Assembly (NCBI GenBank): GCA_964447155.1
Contig: CAYURM010000007.1
Span: forward strand, 1 to 64,000
Direction: 5' to 3'
Origin: SMBSF63 sp034003545
Lineage (GTDB): Bacteria > Chloroflexota > Anaerolineae > Anaerolineales > Anaerolineaceae
DNA length: 64,000 nucleotides
Position 1 is the first letter of the stretch; every line of letters starts with the position of its first letter. Positions 53,742-61,059 of this stretch are shown piece by piece. The translations under genes and the position numbers were made by a program. The notes under the pieces were generated by a model, which worked only from the letters and a program-made list of their open reading frames with translations, had not been told where the DNA came from and ran no database searches.

Positions 53742-54266
53742 TTAATTGTCTGCCAACAGCAATCCGACATAGGTAAACTCTACCATGTTGCTCGCAGAAA
53801 TCATTAGGGGATTGCCGCTGGGGTGGCCATCAAAAAAGATTTGGGCGTTGTTTTCGCCGACAAGCTTGCTCCCGGAGCGTTCCGTGAAGCCCTGGGCAGA
53901 CAGAGCTTGCTGGTAAAAGGCAAGCACTTCCTCCGGGTTGAGGGATGTAGTGAAACCAAGCATTTCGTTTGCATATAAAATGTCTTTGGCATCATCGGGT
54001 ACTGGGTAAGGCAGGTTGGCAGGAATCGGGTTTGACGAATTTGCATCGGTTGCTGGCGCGTCATCCGCTGTGGCCTCAGCAGCAGCAGCGACCTGGGTAG
54101 AAACGATTTCCAGTCCCGCCTGGGAGGTCTCCAGCATGCCTTCGGGCAGATCCGCTTTTTCGATTGCTTGATTGATCACCTTTTCGCCCAGTCCACCCAG
54201 GCTTAAGCAAGCGGTGGATAAGATGAATATGAATAAAGCGAGGACAATAGTTCTGGTTTTAGACAT
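53742..54266 (-). CDS. Lipoprotein of unknown function
   Basis: A 174-residue protein. Signal peptide with lipobox STAC (Cys20); an Ala/Asp/Thr linker (about 60-78); then a domain of about 95 residues (NLPYPVPDDAKDILY onward) with LNPEEVLAFYQQALSAQGFTE, a pattern seen in several small secreted proteins of Chloroflexota. I do not recognise a specific function. It has its own RBS (AGGAG) and sits convergent with pirin and divergent from nothing; the next minus-strand gene, upstream, is the NmrA-like oxidoreductase, about 150 bp away. Confidence 0.7.
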   Translation of the reverse strand: MSKTRTIVLALFIFILSTACLSLGGLGEKVINQAIEKADLPEGMLETSQAGLEIVSTQVAAAAEATADDAPATDANSSNPIPANLPYPVPDDAKDILYANEMLGFTTSLNPEEVLAFYQQALSAQGFTERSGSKLVGENNAQIFFDGHPSGNPLMISASNMVEFTYVGLLLADN

Positions 54267-54344
54267 TAAAAACTTCTCCTGTTAGAAATAGAATTCTGGA
54301 TATTGTAGATATATAATATCCGAAATATATCCTTAAAGCAATAG

Positions 54345-54382
54345 ACAATGAGGCAGGAAACTGAACTGCCGCCTCATTGTCA
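54345..54382 (-). terminator. Hairpin after the NmrA-like gene
   Basis: An 11-bp stem, GACAATGAGGC/GCCTCATTGTC, between the NmrA-like gene and the downstream lipoprotein gene. The T run is weak. Confidence 0.5.
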
Positions 54383-54421
54383 TCAAACGCTTTTGGGTGA
54401 TATTGTTCTGTTTGTAAGGGT

Positions 54422-55279
54422 TTATTCCCACGATTCCCGATAATCTTCAATATATTGCCGCAGGGTGATGGGGTCACGACCGGTGAGCTGCTTGAAGCCA
54501 TCGGTTAACTTGTTTGCCATGCCAAAACGGGTGGAGGTGTACAGCCCGGCCATGACCAGGGCAAACTCGCGACTGGAGCCTTTTTTGGTTTGCATGTGGA
54601 TGAAACGCAGCAGGGAGGGGCTGCGGTAGCGGATCTCCTGTCCCAGCACGTCGCTGAAGAGGGCGGCAACCTGATCGTAGTCCAGGGCTTCCGGGCCGGT
54701 CAGTTCATAGGCTTTGTTCTCATGGCCGGCTTCGGTCAGGGCCAGGGCGGCTACGGCGGCGATGTCGCGCACGTCGATGAAGCTGGTCTTGCCTTTACCA
54801 ACCGGCACAGCAATCTCGTTGTCATTCTTGATCTCGCTGCGGTGAGTGGTGTTCAGGTTCTGCATGAAGAAGCTGGGCCGCAGGAAGGTCCAGGCGATAT
54901 CACATTGCAGCAGGTACTGCTCGACCTTGTAATGGGGAACGATCTTGTTCTTCTCAATTCCGATCAGGGAGAGGAAGACGATGTGTTTGACACCGGCGGC
55001 AATGGCGGCGTCGATTGCGGGGAAGAGATACTGCTTCACATCTGATATGGCCGGGGGACGCATCAGAAACATCTTCTCGATGCCTGCCAGGGCAGGGGCG
55101 AAGCTTTCCGGCTTGAAGAAATCAAATTCCACTGCTTCCACTGAATCGCCGAACATGGCTTGTGCCCGTTCGGCTTCAAATTCTGCGGCGCGTACCTCGT
55201 GCCCTTTTGCGAGCAATTCCTTGACGATGGCACTGCCGACATTTCCCGTGGCTCCGGTTACCATTATTTTTGCTGACAT
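54422..55279 (-). CDS. NmrA/NAD(P)H-binding SDR-family protein
   Basis: A 285-residue protein from the ATG 55279 (RBS TTGAGGAAA). The NAD(P)-binding loop is MVTGATGNVGSAIVKELL (about 6-23). Residues GVKHIVFLSLIG and the later PEALDYDQVAALFSDVLGQEIRY segment are typical of the NmrA/QOR2-like atypical SDRs. The likely role is redox sensing or quinone-type reduction; exact substrate unknown. The gene is divergent from a TetR regulator and shares its promoter region, which makes it the probable target of that regulator. Confidence 0.9.
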   Translation of the reverse strand: MSAKIMVTGATGNVGSAIVKELLAKGHEVRAAEFEAERAQAMFGDSVEAVEFDFFKPESFAPALAGIEKMFLMRPPAISDVKQYLFPAIDAAIAAGVKHIVFLSLIGIEKNKIVPHYKVEQYLLQCDIAWTFLRPSFFMQNLNTTHRSEIKNDNEIAVPVGKGKTSFIDVRDIAAVAALALTEAGHENKAYELTGPEALDYDQVAALFSDVLGQEIRYRSPSLLRFIHMQTKKGSSREFALVMAGLYTSTRFGMANKLTDGFKQLTGRDPITLRQYIEDYRESWE

Positions 55280-55317
55280 TGTTTCCTCAAAATTCAGATA
55301 TGATTTGTCGAATTCCC

Positions 55318-55346
55318 TTGACATTATATAGACCAGTCATTATAAT
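55318..55346 (+). promoter_or_regulatory. Consensus promoter with embedded TetR-type operator
   Basis: TTGACA (55318-55323), exactly 17 bp, then TATAAT (55341-55346), a perfect sigma-70-type promoter for the TetR gene. TAGACCAGTCA lies inside the spacer (55329-55339), like the TAGACC-type boxes described for the LmrA/QdoR repressors of Bacillus. The divergent gene's -10 (TATAAT on the minus strand, 55328-55323) overlaps the same site, so one operator can repress both genes. Confidence 0.8.
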
Positions 55347-55371
55347 AAGATTGTATCATAAAGGAGCAAAA

Positions 55372-55935
55372 ATGACTACCACACGCGAAAAAATCTTGGC
55401 AACGACTTCTCAACTGATGGAAGCACAGGGTTATTCGGCTACCGGATTGAATCAGATCATCGAGGAAAGCGGTTCTCCGAAAGGATCACTGTATTACTAT
55501 TTTCCGGAGGGCAAGGAACAGCTCACAGAAGAGGCCATTCGCCAGGCAGGGGAAATGATCTCTGAACAGATGACTGCTATGCTGGATGCAGAAGAAAATC
55601 TGGCCGAGGCGTTTGGCGGATTTGTGGATGCTTTGAGCCAGCGCTTGCTGTCTTCAGGCTGCCGGTTGGGCGGCCCATTGACGACGGTTGCTCTGGAGAC
55701 GGCCAATACCAGCCCGCGGGTGAACCAGGTTTGCCAGGAAATGTACCGCACCTGGCAGGAGATTTTCCGGGCGAGGTTGGAACGCGGCGGTTTTTCAGCA
55801 GAGCGGGCAGCGTCGCTGGCAGTGTTCATCAATGCTGCGATTGAGGGCGGGATCATCCTCAGCCGCACCCGGCACACTGCCGAACCCTTGCTGCAAGTGG
55901 CCCGCGAGCTGCGTTTGCTGTTGTCAACTGAATAG
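55372..55935 (+). CDS. TetR-family regulator, LmrA/QdoR (YxaF)-like
   Basis: A 187-residue protein from the ATG 55372 (AAAGGAGC upstream). The N-terminal HTH (about 8-55) reads TTREKILATTSQLMEAQGYS and SGSPKGSLYYYFPEGKEQL. The C-terminal ligand domain contains GCRLGGPLTTVALETANTS, typical of the LmrA/YxaF group (TetR_C_33-like). Members of this group bind TAGACC-like boxes and respond to flavonoids or antibiotics. It should repress itself and the divergent NmrA-like gene through the operator at 55329-55339. The ligand is unknown. Confidence 0.9.
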   Translation: MTTTREKILATTSQLMEAQGYSATGLNQIIEESGSPKGSLYYYFPEGKEQLTEEAIRQAGEMISEQMTAMLDAEENLAEAFGGFVDALSQRLLSSGCRLGGPLTTVALETANTSPRVNQVCQEMYRTWQEIFRARLERGGFSAERAASLAVFINAAIEGGIILSRTRHTAEPLLQVARELRLLLSTE

Positions 55936-55996
55936 GATCGTTTTCAACCGCCGATTGCAGGCGGAACATTATTTAAAATAAATCTGGAGTTAAAAG

Positions 55997-56632
55997 ATGA
56001 AATTACTAATATTGGGCGCTTCGGGCCGCACCGGCCAGCATTTGGTCAAACAGGCTTTGGCCGCTGGTCACCAGGTGACTGCCCTGGTGCGTACCCCTGA
56101 AAAGCTGGATGTCAAAGATGATGCCCTGACGATCGTGCAGGGAGACGTTACCGATGCTGCGGCGGTCACCAGGGCCGTTGCCGGCAATGAAGTGGTGCTC
56201 TCGGCATTGGGACCGACCCGCACATCCAGTGATGATATGCTGCAAACAGCGATCGGAAACACGATTGCCGCAATGCAGGAAAATGGCATGCGCCGGGTGA
56301 TTGTGGTTACAGGGGCCGGGGTCAACGACCCGAATGACAACCCCCAATTCTGGAACCGGATCATGTCGGGGTTGTTGAATTTGCTTGCAAAGCGTGTGCT
56401 GGCGGATTCGCTGGGCGCGGCCAATCTGCTGCGCGCCTCGGATCTGGATTGGACGCTGGTACGTGTTCCGGTATTAACCGATGATCCCTCGGCAGGAGAA
56501 CCCTGGGTGGGCTACGTGGGTAAGGGCATGGGCAGCCGCATTCCCCGGGCGGATGTGGCCGCTTTCATGCTCAAGCAGGTGGCGGATGATACCTGGGTGC
56601 GAAAATCACCGGTGATCACCTCGCAGGGTTGA
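55997..56632 (+). CDS. NAD(P)-binding atypical SDR protein (flavin reductase/NmrA-like)
   Basis: A 211-residue protein. The dinucleotide motif LLILGASGRTGQHLVKQAL (about 3-21) and the alternate motif VTGAGVNDPNDNP, with VRVPVLTDDPSAGEPW near the end, match the short NAD(P)-binding SDRs related to biliverdin reductase B and human flavin reductase. Substrate unknown. It follows the TetR gene by 61 bp on the same strand, so it may share its promoter and be part of the same regulon. A terminator follows. Confidence 0.88.
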   Translation: MKLLILGASGRTGQHLVKQALAAGHQVTALVRTPEKLDVKDDALTIVQGDVTDAAAVTRAVAGNEVVLSALGPTRTSSDDMLQTAIGNTIAAMQENGMRRVIVVTGAGVNDPNDNPQFWNRIMSGLLNLLAKRVLADSLGAANLLRASDLDWTLVRVPVLTDDPSAGEPWVGYVGKGMGSRIPRADVAAFMLKQVADDTWVRKSPVITSQG

Positions 56633-56662
56633 ATTTCCCGGCCACGTTTTCCGGGTAAATAG

Positions 56663-56699
56663 AAAATCACATCCTCAGCCTGTTCAGGATGTGATTTTT
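56663..56699 (+). terminator. Terminator after the NAD(P)-binding protein gene
   Basis: A 13-bp stem, AAAATCACATCCT/AGGATGTGATTTT, ending in T residues. Confidence 0.88.
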
Positions 56700-56767
56700 G
56701 CATACCTGGTTGCAAACAGTGACCCTTCATTTGAGTTGCGGACAAAAAAAGAAAAGAGAAAAACCTG

Positions 56768-56813
56768 TTGACTTTCATTTCAAAAACCCGTATACTAGAG
56801 ATTGGACGTCCAA
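56768..56813 (+). promoter_or_regulatory. Promoter and operator of the GntR gene
   Basis: TTGACT (56768-56773), 17-bp spacer, TATACT (56791-56796), directly followed by the perfect palindrome TTGGACGTCCAA (56802-56813) at the expected transcription start. This suggests autorepression by the GntR protein and possibly control of the sugar importer operon. Confidence 0.75.
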
Positions 56814-56839
56814 CCTCTCATTAAAACAAAACAGAAAAT

Positions 56840-57580
56840 GTGGCCCAAATGACGATCAATACTGGCAGTCGTATCCAGCAAGTGAAGGCGTATTTACTGA
56901 ATTATATTGAGCGGAGTCAGTTGAAACGCAATGACCAACTGCCTTCAGAGGCGTCGATTGCGAAAACATTGGGGGTCAGCCGCAATACCTTGCGCGAGGC
57001 GTATGTTTCGCTGGAAAACGAGGGAGTCATCGTCCGGCGGCACGGGATTGGCACATTTGTCGCCCAGGCTCCTTATATTCGTGATTCTTTGAATGATTTT
57101 TTGCCGTTTGCACAAATCATAGAAGATGTAGGCTATACCCCACATTTCAAAACCCTTTCCATTGACCATATCAGCGCTTCATCGGATATTTGTGACGAGT
57201 TGGATGTGCTGGCTTCAACACCAGTTTTCCATATCAGGCGCATTGTGCTGGCTGACCAGCAGCCGGCGATTTATGTTGACGATTATTTGTCACCGCTGGT
57301 TGAAGCCGAAGCCATCGATTGGGACAATTTCAAGGGCAATATGGTGGAAGTGCTTTCCTCCGCTTTCGATACGCCGCTTCATCAAATTCAATCCAGGATT
57401 CGCGCTGCTGCGCTGCCTTCGGAAATTTCGGAGTGTTTGCAGCTTCCAGAAGGGACACCTGTTCTTTCAATTGGTTCGACAATTTTTGCTGAGGATAACA
57501 AGCCGGTAGCCTACAGCAAAATTGCTTTCAATTCCAATATGATGGAGTTGAATATTGTGCGGATGATCCACAAAAAATAG
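56840..57580 (+). CDS. GntR-family (HutC/UTRA-type) transcription regulator
   Basis: A 246-residue protein; GTG 56840 or ATG 56849 are the start options. The winged HTH (about 10-75) reads LPSEASIAKTLGVSRNTLREAYVSLENEGVIVRRHGIGTFVA (split here by residues), and the C-terminal UTRA-like effector domain (about 95-240) has the PVFHIRRIVLADQQPAIYVDDYL strand block. UTRA regulators usually bind sugar phosphates or related metabolites. It heads the cluster for sugar ABC import and the GH3 glucosidase, so a glycoside-derived effector is likely. The 26-bp gap before the importer gene supports co-transcription. Confidence 0.92.
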   Translation: MAQMTINTGSRIQQVKAYLLNYIERSQLKRNDQLPSEASIAKTLGVSRNTLREAYVSLENEGVIVRRHGIGTFVAQAPYIRDSLNDFLPFAQIIEDVGYTPHFKTLSIDHISASSDICDELDVLASTPVFHIRRIVLADQQPAIYVDDYLSPLVEAEAIDWDNFKGNMVEVLSSAFDTPLHQIQSRIRAAALPSEISECLQLPEGTPVLSIGSTIFAEDNKPVAYSKIAFNSNMMELNIVRMIHKK

Positions 57581-57606
57581 TGCCTGTTCTAAAAAAGGAG
57601 AAAAAG

Positions 57607-59001
57607 ATGAGCACACTTAAACGCATGTTGTTTGTCCTGTTGATCTTGATGCTTGGTTTGTTGTCTGCCTGCAGCCCGGCTGTCCCTGCAGAAACCCCCA
57701 TGGAGGAAGCCCCGGTGGAAGAGGCCGCCCCTGTGGAGGAAGCTGCGCCAGTCGAAGAAGCCGCTCCGGTTGAGGAGGAACCTGCAATGGAACCGGTTAC
57801 CATTCAGGTGTTCTATCCGGTGGCAGTGGACGCCCCGATTGCCGCCATTCTGCAAGGCTATATTGATGATTTCCAGGCTGAGTATCCGTACATCACCGTG
57901 GAACCGGTTTTCTCCGGCGGCTATGCGGATGTGCAGACGGCCATTCAGACCACGATTGATGGCGGCGGTGAACCGCCCGCCCTGGCTGTTTTGCTGGCAA
58001 CCGCAATCTATGACCTGATCAACGCCGATTACATTGTTCCTCTGGATGGTTATGTTGCCGGAATGGAAGGTGGCGATGCCTATTTGGAGGATTTCCTGCC
58101 TGCATTCCTGGCCAATTCCTACTACGATGATCAACTGTGGAGTATCCCCTTCCAGCGCAGTGCTGTGGTGATGTATTACAACGTGGATATGTTCAAGGAA
58201 GCTGGACTGGAACCGCCGACAAGCTGGCAGACCTGGGCTGAAGCCGCACAGGCTTTGACCGTTAAGGAAAGCGACACCACCAATTGGGGGCTGCATTTCT
58301 CCTCCGACTGGCCGTACTGGCTCTTTCAGCCCCTGGCGATTGGCGCCGGGCAGAACATCCTTGAAGATGACTGCACGGTGACTTTTGATGATCCTGCTGT
58401 GATCGAAGCGGTTCAGTTCTATATCGACCTGTCCGCCAAGTATGGTGCCATGCCTGCCGGCGTGCAGGCCAGTTGGGCAACAGATACCGCTGATCTTGCC
58501 AGTGGTGCCACCGCGATGATCGCCCATTCCTCCGGCAGTTTGAGTGGTCTTCTGGAACAGGCTGACTTTGAACTGGGTGTGATGCCTTATCCCGGCAAGG
58601 AAGAAGGCACCTATGCCAGCGTTCCCGGCGGCGGTAATTTCTACATGATGAATGGCATTCCCGCTGAAAAGCAGGATGCTGCCTGGAAATTCATTGAATT
58701 CATCACCCGTCCCGAGTATGTGGCCGATTTCAGCATCAACACGGGCTATATTGCCAATCGCTATAGCGCCTATGATACTGATGCCATGCAGGCCTACGTT
58801 GCGGACGTGCCCCAGGCCCTGATGACCCGTGATGCCCTGCAATCTGCCGGTGCCGAGCTGGCGACCCAGAATCTCGGTCAGGTACGCGGCATCTTCCATG
58901 ACTATATTCAAAGAGCGATCAATGGCGAAATGAGTGCCGCCGATGCAATGGCTGCTGCCCAGGCCGAAGCGGAAGCTGCCCTGGCAGATTACTGCGAATA
59001 G
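57607..59001 (+). CDS. Sugar ABC transporter substrate-binding lipoprotein (SBP_bac_1 family)
   Basis: A 464-residue lipoprotein (ATG 57607 behind AAAGGAG). Signal peptide with lipobox LSAC (Cys22), a linker built of repeated EEAAPV-type units (about 30-60), then a family-1 extracellular solute-binding domain (VTIQVFYPVAVDAPIAAILQG, LWSIPFQRSAVVMYYNVDMFKEAGLEPP). The closest general likeness is to UgpB/oligosaccharide-binding proteins. It delivers a sugar or glycoside to the two permeases that follow. No ATPase is in this operon, so a shared MsmK/UgpC-type ATPase elsewhere must energise it. Confidence 0.93.
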   Translation: MSTLKRMLFVLLILMLGLLSACSPAVPAETPMEEAPVEEAAPVEEAAPVEEAAPVEEEPAMEPVTIQVFYPVAVDAPIAAILQGYIDDFQAEYPYITVEPVFSGGYADVQTAIQTTIDGGGEPPALAVLLATAIYDLINADYIVPLDGYVAGMEGGDAYLEDFLPAFLANSYYDDQLWSIPFQRSAVVMYYNVDMFKEAGLEPPTSWQTWAEAAQALTVKESDTTNWGLHFSSDWPYWLFQPLAIGAGQNILEDDCTVTFDDPAVIEAVQFYIDLSAKYGAMPAGVQASWATDTADLASGATAMIAHSSGSLSGLLEQADFELGVMPYPGKEEGTYASVPGGGNFYMMNGIPAEKQDAAWKFIEFITRPEYVADFSINTGYIANRYSAYDTDAMQAYVADVPQALMTRDALQSAGAELATQNLGQVRGIFHDYIQRAINGEMSAADAMAAAQAEAEAALADYCE

Positions 59002-59029
59002 GATTTTGTAACCCCGAATGATCTATAAT

Positions 59030-59068
59030 AGGGGTGACCAGACGAGTCGCTGGTCACCCCTCGTTTTT
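59030..59068 (+). terminator. Attenuating terminator between binding protein and first permease
   Basis: A 12-bp stem, AGGGGTGACCAG/CTGGTCACCCCT (59030-59041 and 59050-59061), then CGTTTTT. Read-through would supply the permeases at lower level than the binding protein. Confidence 0.82.
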
Positions 59069-59081
59069 CAAGGAGCTTGCT

Positions 59082-59975
59082 GTGGAAAACCAGGCTGCCC
59101 GCAAACCATTCAAACCCCTTCCGTATCTCCTCATTCTGCCAACTGCCATCTTTGTCGCCGTGTTCACCGTGTGGCCGGTGCTGCTTTCTGTGTATCAGGG
59201 TTTTTTCCGCCAGCGGATGAACATTGCCAAGTTTCGCGAGCCATCCTGGATCGGTCTCGGGAATTATATTGATCTGTTCCAGGATCCCTATTTCATTAAA
59301 GTCATTGGCAACACACTGAAATACATCATCGGCACCGTGCCGATCAGTATCATTTTAGGGTTCCTGTTTGCCTTGCTGGTCAACCGCAAGGTGCGCGGGG
59401 TGGGCTTCTTCCGTCTGGCTTTCTTTCATCCAATGGTGCTGCCGATGGTCAGTGCGGCAACCATCTGGCTGTTTTTCTTTACCCCCGATTATGGCCTGTT
59501 CAATACCGCCTTGCGCTTTCTGGGCTACACCGGCCCGGAGAACTGGACGGGCAATCCTAATCTGGCCTTATTATCTGTCATCATTGTGGCGATCTGGAAA
59601 AATTCCGGCTATTATATGATCTTTTACCTGGCAGGATTGCAAAACCTGCCGGGGGAAGTTTTTGAAGCGGCGGCGTTGGATGGGGCCAATGACTGGCAGA
59701 TTCTGTGGAAGATCACCTTTCCGCTGATGCGCCGTACCACTTTGTTCATCAGTACGGTAGCTTTTATTGACGCTTTCCGCACGATTGATCATATCTTTGT
59801 GCTCACGACTGGCGGTCCCAGCCGGGCCAGTACGGTGCTGCTGTTTGAGCTGTGGTCGCAGCGCTTTGAATATCAGGATATTGGTGTTTCAGCGGCGATC
59901 ACAGTAATTTTCGTGGTCATTTTGCTGGCATTCACCATCACCAACTTCCTCGTATCTGAACGGAAGGAGGCCTGA
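59082..59975 (+). CDS. Sugar ABC transporter permease (UgpA/MalF-like)
   Basis: A 297-residue permease. The GTG at 59082, seven bases after AAGGAG, is the likely start because the frame further upstream runs through the terminator hairpin. About six membrane helices; EAA loop EAAALDGANDWQILWKITFPLM. It begins the permease pair and is followed after 1 bp by the second permease. Confidence 0.9.
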   Translation: MENQAARKPFKPLPYLLILPTAIFVAVFTVWPVLLSVYQGFFRQRMNIAKFREPSWIGLGNYIDLFQDPYFIKVIGNTLKYIIGTVPISIILGFLFALLVNRKVRGVGFFRLAFFHPMVLPMVSAATIWLFFFTPDYGLFNTALRFLGYTGPENWTGNPNLALLSVIIVAIWKNSGYYMIFYLAGLQNLPGEVFEAAALDGANDWQILWKITFPLMRRTTLFISTVAFIDAFRTIDHIFVLTTGGPSRASTVLLFELWSQRFEYQDIGVSAAITVIFVVILLAFTITNFLVSERKEA

Positions 59976-59976
59976 G

Positions 59977-60831
59977 ATGTCTGTTTCCATGCCCAAAAAG
60001 GCTCGCTTGCGAAAACAGCTAGGCAGTTGGCTTGGCAGTGCATTCACGACTGGTCTGGCGCTTCTGTGGTCTGTACCGGTGATTTGGGCGCTGGTTGCTT
60101 CCTTCCGTCCGGCGAATGACGCCATCAGCCGTGGGGATGTATGGTTTGGCAGTAGTTTCACCGTGGAGAATTATGTCCGTGCCTGGTCACTGGCGCCATT
60201 CGGTCAGTATTACATCAATACGATTTTTGTTGTCGTGATCATCCTGGCTGTACAATTGATCACGATCATCCTGGCTGGCTTCGCTTTTGCGAATTATCAG
60301 TTTTTGGGTAAGAAATGGGTGTTTTTCTTTGTCTTGTTGCAAATGATGATCCCTACTTCTGCCTTGCTTGCGCCAAACTTTGCCACCATTCGACAATTGG
60401 GTATCTTCGACACCCGGCTGGCAATAGCGATCCCGTATTTTGGCTCAGCATTTGGCACCTTTTTGATGCGCCAGGCGTTTCTGGAAGTGCCGCGCGACCT
60501 GGTGGATGCGGGCATTATGGACGGCTGCTCATGGTGGCAGTTGATCGTGCATGTGTATCTGCCGCCGTCTGTGCCCACCCTGATCGCTTTCGGACTATCC
60601 TCAGCCACCTGGCACTGGAATGAGTTCCTGTGGCCGCTGATCATCACCAACAGCGACAAGAGCCGCCCGCTGACGGCTGGCCTGGTGCGGTTCACCCAGC
60701 TTGGGGAGATTGGTGCGCAGTGGTCGCTGCTCACGGCGGCCACTTTGATGGTGATTGCGCCGCTGTTCATTGTGTTTCTTGTTTTCCAGCGCCGGTTTAT
60801 CCAAAGTTTCCTGCATTCGGGGTTGAAGTAA
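59977..60831 (+). CDS. Sugar ABC transporter permease (UgpE/MalG-like)
   Basis: A 284-residue permease with about six membrane helices and the EAA loop VDAGIMDGCSWWQLIVHVYLPPSVP. RBS GGAGGCCTGAG overlaps the end of the first permease gene. It completes the sugar importer channel. Its position before the GH3 glucosidase suggests oligosaccharides or glycosides as substrates. Confidence 0.93.
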   Translation: MSVSMPKKARLRKQLGSWLGSAFTTGLALLWSVPVIWALVASFRPANDAISRGDVWFGSSFTVENYVRAWSLAPFGQYYINTIFVVVIILAVQLITIILAGFAFANYQFLGKKWVFFFVLLQMMIPTSALLAPNFATIRQLGIFDTRLAIAIPYFGSAFGTFLMRQAFLEVPRDLVDAGIMDGCSWWQLIVHVYLPPSVPTLIAFGLSSATWHWNEFLWPLIITNSDKSRPLTAGLVRFTQLGEIGAQWSLLTAATLMVIAPLFIVFLVFQRRFIQSFLHSGLK

Positions 60832-60874
60832 ATCTTTTCCTTCCAAAATATGTTCTCTTGGCAAGAGTGACCAT

Positions 60875-60920
60875 GCCCTTTTCCCGTTTTGCAGCTTTGC
60901 CGCAAAACGGGAAAGGCTTT
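60875..60920 (+). terminator. Terminator-like hairpin after the sugar permease operon
   Basis: An almost perfect stem of about 16 bp, GCCCTTTTCCCGTTTTGC/GCAAAACGGGAAAGGC (two bulges), followed by TTTG. Confidence 0.7.
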
Positions 60921-60975
60921 GCAAGGATAGCGTGATAGTGATCCTTTCCGGTCAATAGAAATGGCTCGGCAAATA

Positions 60976-60989
60976 GCCAACATGTTGGC
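60976..60989. promoter_or_regulatory. 14-bp palindrome GCCAACATGTTGGC upstream of the GH3 gene
   Basis: A perfect palindrome 71 bp before the glucosidase start, with TATAAT at 61011-61016 downstream. It could be an operator, but it does not match the GntR palindrome at 56802-56813 and no dedicated regulator is adjacent. Confidence 0.4.
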
Positions 60990-61059
60990 AAAGCATCTGC
61001 CTTTATCAGCTATAATTTATATCAACTTATCTAAACTATCAAAAAATAAGGAACATCTC

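Noticed and set aside
57589..58911. Minus-strand frame of 440 residues opposite the sugar-binding protein
   Set aside because: Antisense shadow; the Gly/His/Ile-rich sequence mirrors the codons of the lipoprotein gene.
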